Translations under genes and position numbers: made by a program
The notes under the pieces: generated by a model
The model's database searches: none
What the model was told of the DNA's origin: nothing
Seen by the model: the letters and a program-made list of their open reading frames with translations, nothing else
Part shown: in pieces, positions 60,715 to 64,000 of the stretch
Position numbering within the stretch: the first letter of the stretch is position 1
Layout: each line of letters opens with the position of its first letter
Assembly: GCF_002067035.1 (NCBI RefSeq)
Contig: NZ_MVQB01000013.1
Location: 1 to 64,000 of the forward strand
Direction: 5' to 3'
Source: Methanoregula sp. PtaB.Bin085
GTDB lineage: Archaea; Halobacteriota; Methanomicrobia; Methanomicrobiales; Methanospirillaceae
DNA: 64,000 nt

Positions 60715-61447
60715 TGAACGGAATCCAGGTTTCCGTTTTGGAAAAAAAGAAAGTCCAGGTGTAATACATCGTGTTGGACCACCGTGCAAGGGTCCATGCT
60801 GGCGGCACTGCACCCGGGGGGAAATCCCCGAAATGCTGGGAATACGTGGAATAATAGTATCCGGACGGGGGCAGGATTGAATTGTCCCATGCTTCTGTAA
60901 ACGTGGTGTAATAACTCTCAGCCGTTTTTTCTTTCTGGCGGACCCACTTGGAACCATCCCACCTCATGAGATCTGCGATGACAAGAGACCACGGGCACGG
61001 GTAATTTGTCGTAGTGCCTGCCCAGTAATTTATGGCGCCGGGAATGGCTGTAGTTGCACTATAGGCATCTGCAGTGTAGATGATTACCTCCAGCGAGGAG
61101 GCAATTTTATCGTTTCCTGACGATTTGCCGGTTGCCGTTGCAGTTGCAAACTCTTTCTCAGTGGTCTGGGAGAATTGATGGTAATTCGGGATCATGGTCT
61201 TCAGTTTTGAGTATACATTTTTCTGATCCTGAGACAGATTTGACCAGAATTCCGGATTTCGCTTTTCAAGGATCTGGCTTACCGGGACCTCCTTGCCCTC
61301 CATCGTGTAAGCCCATTCCATGTATGCGTCTACTTCCGGCGATGCCGTACTTGTTGTCATCTCTGCTGATCCGGCTGGCATTATTACTGTGACTGCCAGG
61401 AAGAGCGCAAGCATGACAACCAGGGTTTTGTAGAGTTCCATTTTCAT
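60653..61447 (-). CDS. Secreted protein of unknown function
   Basis: This ~264-residue protein starts MKMELYKTLVVMLALFLAV at 61447, with AAAGGAG upstream, and has a classical signal peptide ending near AGSAEMT. The mature part contains EVDAYMEWAYTMEGKEVP and a Trp/Tyr-rich region (MRWDGSKWVRQKEKTAESYY, TWTFFFSKTETWI), suggesting a carbohydrate- or peptide-binding fold. No catalytic motif. Its last ~20 residues overlap the convergent lipoprotein gene in the other strand, so the C-terminus may be an extension by loss of the original stop. Confidence 0.65.
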   Translation of the reverse strand: MKMELYKTLVVMLALFLAVTVIMPAGSAEMTTSTASPEVDAYMEWAYTMEGKEVPVSQILEKRNPEFWSNLSQDQKNVYSKLKTMIPNYHQFSQTTEKEFATATATGKSSGNDKIASSLEVIIYTADAYSATTAIPGAINYWAGTTTNYPCPWSLVIADLMRWDGSKWVRQKEKTAESYYTTFTEAWDNSILPPSGYYYSTYSQHFGDFPPGAVPPAWTLARWSNTMYYTWTFFFSKTETWIPFIRGGEKDHRFLHSGGIVLLH

Positions 61448-61467
61448 GCTCCTTTGGCTTGTTCTCA

Positions 61468-61654
61468 ATACGCTCCGCTCGCCGGTACAGAATCATTCCG
61501 CCTTTTCAGTGAGGCGGGTATCGCAAGCGGACCGGGGAGAGGAGTTATGTGAGTGTGAGGTTACCCTCCCCGGTTTCTGCGGTGCATTCGGGAGAATGCC
61601 CGCACTGGCTGGATTCAGTGCGCGACAAATAAGATTTCTATTACAATCATCTAC
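61468..61654 (+). repeat. Leader-element copy A (187 bp)
   Basis: This 187-bp block is essentially identical to copy B (63697-63883), with one G/C difference noticed (cagtgcg versus cactgcg). It begins 20 bases upstream of the leftward secreted protein's start and ends 74 bases before a plus-strand ATG at 61728. Structural features: ACCGGGGAG...CTCCCCGGT outer arm (about 61519-61564) and an inner hairpin TGCGG(t)GCATTC-GGGA-GAATGCCCGCA with a GNRA-type loop. Flanking bases up to the ATG remain collinear with copy B. Confidence 0.85.
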
Positions 61655-61727
61655 TGGTCTGGCGACTGGTAAACCGTTATAATTAATACTATAAGCGCAG
61701 GCTTCAGTAACGTAAACTGAGGTATCC

Positions 61728-61834
61728 ATGAAGGCACTCGGAAATATATCATGATCCCGGTTGGCGCGATCATGCTCGTGTCGGGAATTTTTTTCAGAAA
61801 TTTGCAATTAATAATAGTTATTCAACCTGGCTAA
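61728..61834 (+). pseudogene. Remnant of a small signal-peptide gene downstream of copy A
   Basis: ATG AAG GCA at 61728 is in the same relation to copy A as ATG AAG GTA at 63957 is to copy B (74 bases). The frame stops after eight codons (MKALGNIS). One base removed near 61741-61745 would join it to MIPVGAIMLVSGIFFRN, a hydrophobic signal-like segment that runs to TAA at 61832-61834. It may be a frameshifted start of a lost secreted protein gene, the rest having been deleted. Confidence 0.35.
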
Positions 61835-61838
61835 CCAA

Positions 61839-62015
61839 TCACCTGTCGAAATAATACCGGATGATCCCTATGGCAATGAGGATAACCATCATCAGGCCTA
61901 GGTTCGGAAAATAATTCCTGTTGTAAACCATGACGGAGTAAAAATCGATACATGCCAGAATGATTCCGATAATGAGAAGGATATTCCATGCCATGCCTGC
62001 GTATTGGTTTTTCAT
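61839..62015 (-). CDS. Small two-helix membrane protein (58 aa)
   Basis: ATG at 62015 is preceded by gggagccct (GGGAG five bases upstream) and opens 58 codons to TGA at 61839. The peptide has two hydrophobic helices, NILLIIGIILACIDFYSVMV and LGLMMVILIAIGIIRYY, joined by YNRNYFPN, ending FDR. It is the third gene behind the serine protease on the same strand. Too short for usual ORF lists; the ribosome-binding site and clean two-helix pattern support it. No family recognised. Confidence 0.6.
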   Translation of the reverse strand: MKNQYAGMAWNILLIIGIILACIDFYSVMVYNRNYFPNLGLMMVILIAIGIIRYYFDR

Positions 62016-62083
62016 AGGGCTCCCTGTATTATCCCAATCAGTTACTATCTGCCCTTCTGGTCGAGAGTCCGTCGGAATGTCTA

Positions 62084-62554
62084 TCAGAGTACTGTATCCC
62101 GAGGTACTTCAACATGGACAATTCCCGTCAGGACAAATTTGCACGGAACGTTTGTTATATTAAACGTTCTTCCCCGTTCAGAAATACGATTATGGATCTC
62201 ATAGACAACGGTCCGGTTAACTTTCTGTGAGTCGTCTATCATCACGATGATCGAACCCTGCATATCCTTCCTGAACCCGATTACCGGTCCTTTCGGGTAA
62301 TAATACGGGCTGATATCCGTATCGGATGCATTGATGAACCGCTCCATCAGATCCGGGTCGTTGAGAAAAACCGTTCTATCCGGGTTTTCCCTTTCCAGTC
62401 CGAATGAATCAATGATCCGTTCTCCCGGAATAGTCGCCGACAGATTTGGTTTCATATCCGGGCCTTCATCTTGTTCCATCCCTGTAGGAAGAATTAATAC
62501 AAGACCAAAAACAATCCCGAGGATTAGAATTCCGGTCATTACGTATCGGTTCAT
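62084..62554 (-). CDS. Stand-alone propeptide-like membrane-anchored protein
   Basis: This 156-residue protein has an N-terminal helix (TGILILGIVFGLVLILPTG) that anchors or exports it. Residues ~82-150 (SPYYYPKGPVIGF, MQGSIIVMIDDSQKVN, EIHNRISERGRTFNITNVPCKFV) are clearly related to residues ~80-155 of the downstream-facing protease (KYYYPNGPMIGKG, MKGSIVVMINKDWVVN, EIYEKISEQGRQKGIENIPCRF). It lacks the catalytic domain, so it resembles a free propeptide or inhibitor/chaperone. A GGTGA ribosome-binding site precedes the ATG at 62554, and the protease gene ends 32 bases upstream. Confidence 0.68.
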   Translation of the reverse strand: MNRYVMTGILILGIVFGLVLILPTGMEQDEGPDMKPNLSATIPGERIIDSFGLERENPDRTVFLNDPDLMERFINASDTDISPYYYPKGPVIGFRKDMQGSIIVMIDDSQKVNRTVVYEIHNRISERGRTFNITNVPCKFVLTGIVHVEVPRDTVL

Positions 62555-62586
62555 CTGTTTTCACCGTTCTGGAAAAAATGGGGATT

Positions 62587-63675
62587 TTATCCGGTCAATG
62601 GCGTTATCCAGTTAAGATCACGCCGGATTCCCTGCACTGGTGAGAAAATGGCATATCCAGTCCCGTTTGATCGTCCTACGTGGATCCCAACCAGTACTGT
62701 CTCCCCAGTGGAATATTTCTCATACACAGGTGCTCCGCTGTCACCCGTTGCAGAAGAGTAGGTGGCGTACCATTGATTCTGAATGTATTTTCCGTAATGG
62801 TCATTCCAGACATTGGCCTGGTACACCGTGCTACCCGTTGTCAATCCCGATTCCACTCCAGACATATACAGGGTAAGTCCTGACGGATTGTCATCCCAGT
62901 AATTGAATGTCTTGTATGCAGAAGCGGATTCATACACTTTGGGATTACTCGTAACCCCACTCGTCAATTGTGTCCATGAAGAATCAGAATAGGTATTACC
63001 CAGAGTGGTTTTATAGCCGATAAAGGCGCCGCTGACGGTCGGATCCGGCTGATACACTGATGATCCTATCGATCCCATATGGCCTGTTGCGACGATGCCA
63101 CGGTTTCCGGAAGAATCCGTTGCAACAAATCCAAGCGTGGAATAATACCCAGCCATGTGAACCTTGGTTCCCCCGATTACCGGTCGTATCTGTTCGGTCC
63201 GGGTGGCTTGCGTTTCCATGAGTCCCATGGAGATAAACCTGCAGGGAATATTTTCGATGCCCTTCTGTCGTCCCTGTTCGGAAATTTTTTCGTAAATCTC
63301 CTTTAACACTGACTGATTCACGACCCAATCTTTGTTAATCATCACAACGATTGATCCTTTCATGTCAATGCCTTTACCAATCATTGGACCATTCGGATAG
63401 TAGTATTTTTGCAGTTCTTTGTCTGATTCGCTGTTTACGGCTCTCAGACTTGAATACCAAGGATCGGAATCAATTTTCCGCAAATCAGTATATGGTAATT
63501 TTTCTGACGGTACCCGGCCGAATGCAGCGAGAATGATTTCTTTCTGATATGCAGTTTCCGCGTTTTTTATCGCAGATTCCTTTGATAAATCATCACTCGC
63601 ACTCACTATCGGTACAAATATTATCGCTGCCAGCATTAGTGCCAGCAGGATAACGATTATCTTGTGTGGTTTCAT
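62587..63675 (-). CDS. Secreted trypsin-like serine protease with N-terminal propeptide
   Basis: This 362-residue protein has a signal peptide (IIVILLALMLAAIIFVPIVSA, ending ~26), a propeptide-like region (~30-160) and a chymotrypsin-fold catalytic domain (~165-362). The expected triad is visible: His in RGIVATGHMGSIGS (~198), an Asp in SDSSWTQLTSG (~232) and the nucleophile in SSATGDSGAPVYE (~312), with VGIHVGRSNGTGYAIFSP as the last strands. This is like streptogrisin/alpha-lytic enzymes, which need a propeptide to fold. AAAAGGAG lies upstream of the ATG at 63675. It heads a three-gene operon. Confidence 0.85.
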   Translation of the reverse strand: MKPHKIIVILLALMLAAIIFVPIVSASDDLSKESAIKNAETAYQKEIILAAFGRVPSEKLPYTDLRKIDSDPWYSSLRAVNSESDKELQKYYYPNGPMIGKGIDMKGSIVVMINKDWVVNQSVLKEIYEKISEQGRQKGIENIPCRFISMGLMETQATRTEQIRPVIGGTKVHMAGYYSTLGFVATDSSGNRGIVATGHMGSIGSSVYQPDPTVSGAFIGYKTTLGNTYSDSSWTQLTSGVTSNPKVYESASAYKTFNYWDDNPSGLTLYMSGVESGLTTGSTVYQANVWNDHYGKYIQNQWYATYSSATGDSGAPVYEKYSTGETVLVGIHVGRSNGTGYAIFSPVQGIRRDLNWITPLTG

Positions 63676-63696
63676 CCCTTTTCGCTCCTTTTTTCG

Positions 63697-63883
63697 ATAC
63701 GCTCCGCTCGCCGGTACAGAATCATTCCGCCTTTTCAGTGAGGCGGGTATCGCAAGCGGACCGGGGAGAGGAGTTATGTGAGTGTGAGGTTACCCTCCCC
63801 GGTTTCTGCGGTGCATTCGGGAGAATGCCCGCACTGGCTGGATTCACTGCGCGACAAATAAGATTTCTATTACAATCATCTAC
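63697..63883 (+). repeat. Leader-element copy B (187 bp)
   Basis: This block matches copy A with a single visible base difference. It starts 22 bases upstream of the leftward protease's ATG (63675) and ends 74 bases before the plus-strand ATG at 63957. The same hairpins are present (ACCGGGGAG/CTCCCCGGT and the GNRA hairpin). Its AT-rich right flank (attacaatcatc, ttgtaatagaaacc) may contain promoter elements for the rightward gene. Confidence 0.85.
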
Positions 63884-63956
63884 CAGTCCATCGATCGGTA
63901 GATAGTTGTAATAGAAACCTTAAGTGCCTGGCTTTGAGACGCAATCCGTGATATCC

Positions 63957-64000
63957 ATGAAGGTATCCGGAATATCCCTCATTTTCCTGGTATGCGCGTT
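63957..64000 (+). CDS. 5' end of a probable secreted protein gene (cut by window edge)
   Basis: ATG at 63957 begins a frame MKVSGISLIFLVCA that is open to the window end. A short basic start followed by a hydrophobic run and a cysteine suggests a signal peptide, perhaps of a lipoprotein. It occupies the same position relative to leader copy B as the TPR lipoprotein does to copy C. Nothing more can be said from 14 residues. Confidence 0.5.
   Translation, partial: MKVSGISLIFLVCA

Noticed and set aside
1-64000. tRNA and rRNA genes
   Set aside because: I looked for T-loop and acceptor-like patterns and saw none I could support; a dedicated tRNA search would be decisive.

Overview
This window reads as the chromosome of a methanogenic archaeon, most likely in the Methanomicrobiales and possibly close to Methanoregula. 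The evidence is an AglB/STT3 oligosaccharyltransferase, an AglJ-like glycosyltransferase, archaeal SecF-SecD, RtcB with archease, an F420-dependent NADP reductase, a methanogen-type DUF2551 regulator and an archaeal pilin. Genes are often coupled by ATGA/GTGA/TGATG overlaps, Shine-Dalgarno boxes are GGAG-like, and TATA-like boxes are AT-rich. The genus is inferred from protein flavour only.

Layout. (1) 1-13.7 kb: three secreted proteins plus the tail of a fourth, all ending in nearly identical ~44-residue FG-GAP-like repeats. They carry a multicopper oxidase with PKD domains, an SGNH-like hydrolase and a beta-helix protein. A MacB-type ABC exporter operon (permease-ATPase-permease-DUF4418) sits among them. 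(2) 13.7-44.4 kb: a very large cell-surface glycan locus. A leftward trio (GT2, flippase-methyltransferase fusion, methyltransferase) is followed by a rightward operon that makes dTDP-Fuc4NAc (rfbB, rfbA, wecE, a frameshifted wecD) and appears to deliver it by an Arn-like route (ArnC-like GT2, two ArnE/F-like small transporters, a GT-C enzyme). A long leftward run then encodes a D-rhamnan-like ABC-dependent polysaccharide system: gmd, rmd, two Wzm/Wzt exporters each with a paralogous GT4, a coiled-coil methyltransferase resembling a chain terminator, three more GT4s and a GT39-like enzyme. A GT2/GT4 pair follows on the plus strand.

(3) 44.7-57.4 kb: mostly housekeeping. AglB, a glutamine-amidotransferase-like protein, RtcB, archease, a CxxC protein, DUF2551, SecF-SecD, thioredoxin, F420:NADP oxidoreductase, class II aldolase, AglJ, DUF99 and a rubredoxin. 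(4) 57.4-64 kb: accessory. A pilin-like protein, an operon of six very small genes with no recognised family (one only 43 codons), and a secretome island with a TPR lipoprotein, a secreted unknown protein, a trypsin-like serine protease, a stand-alone paralogue of its propeptide and a 58-residue membrane protein. Three copies of a conserved ~130-260 bp structured leader element lie in this island, each in a divergent intergenic gap and 74-78 nt before a plus-strand ATG.

The unifying theme is the cell envelope: glycan synthesis and export, N-glycosylation, protein export and repeat-rich secreted proteins. The least explained parts are the structured leader family (60.1, 61.5, 63.7 kb), the tiny-gene operon (58.1-60.0 kb) and the archaeal combination of Fuc4NAc synthesis with Arn-type delivery.
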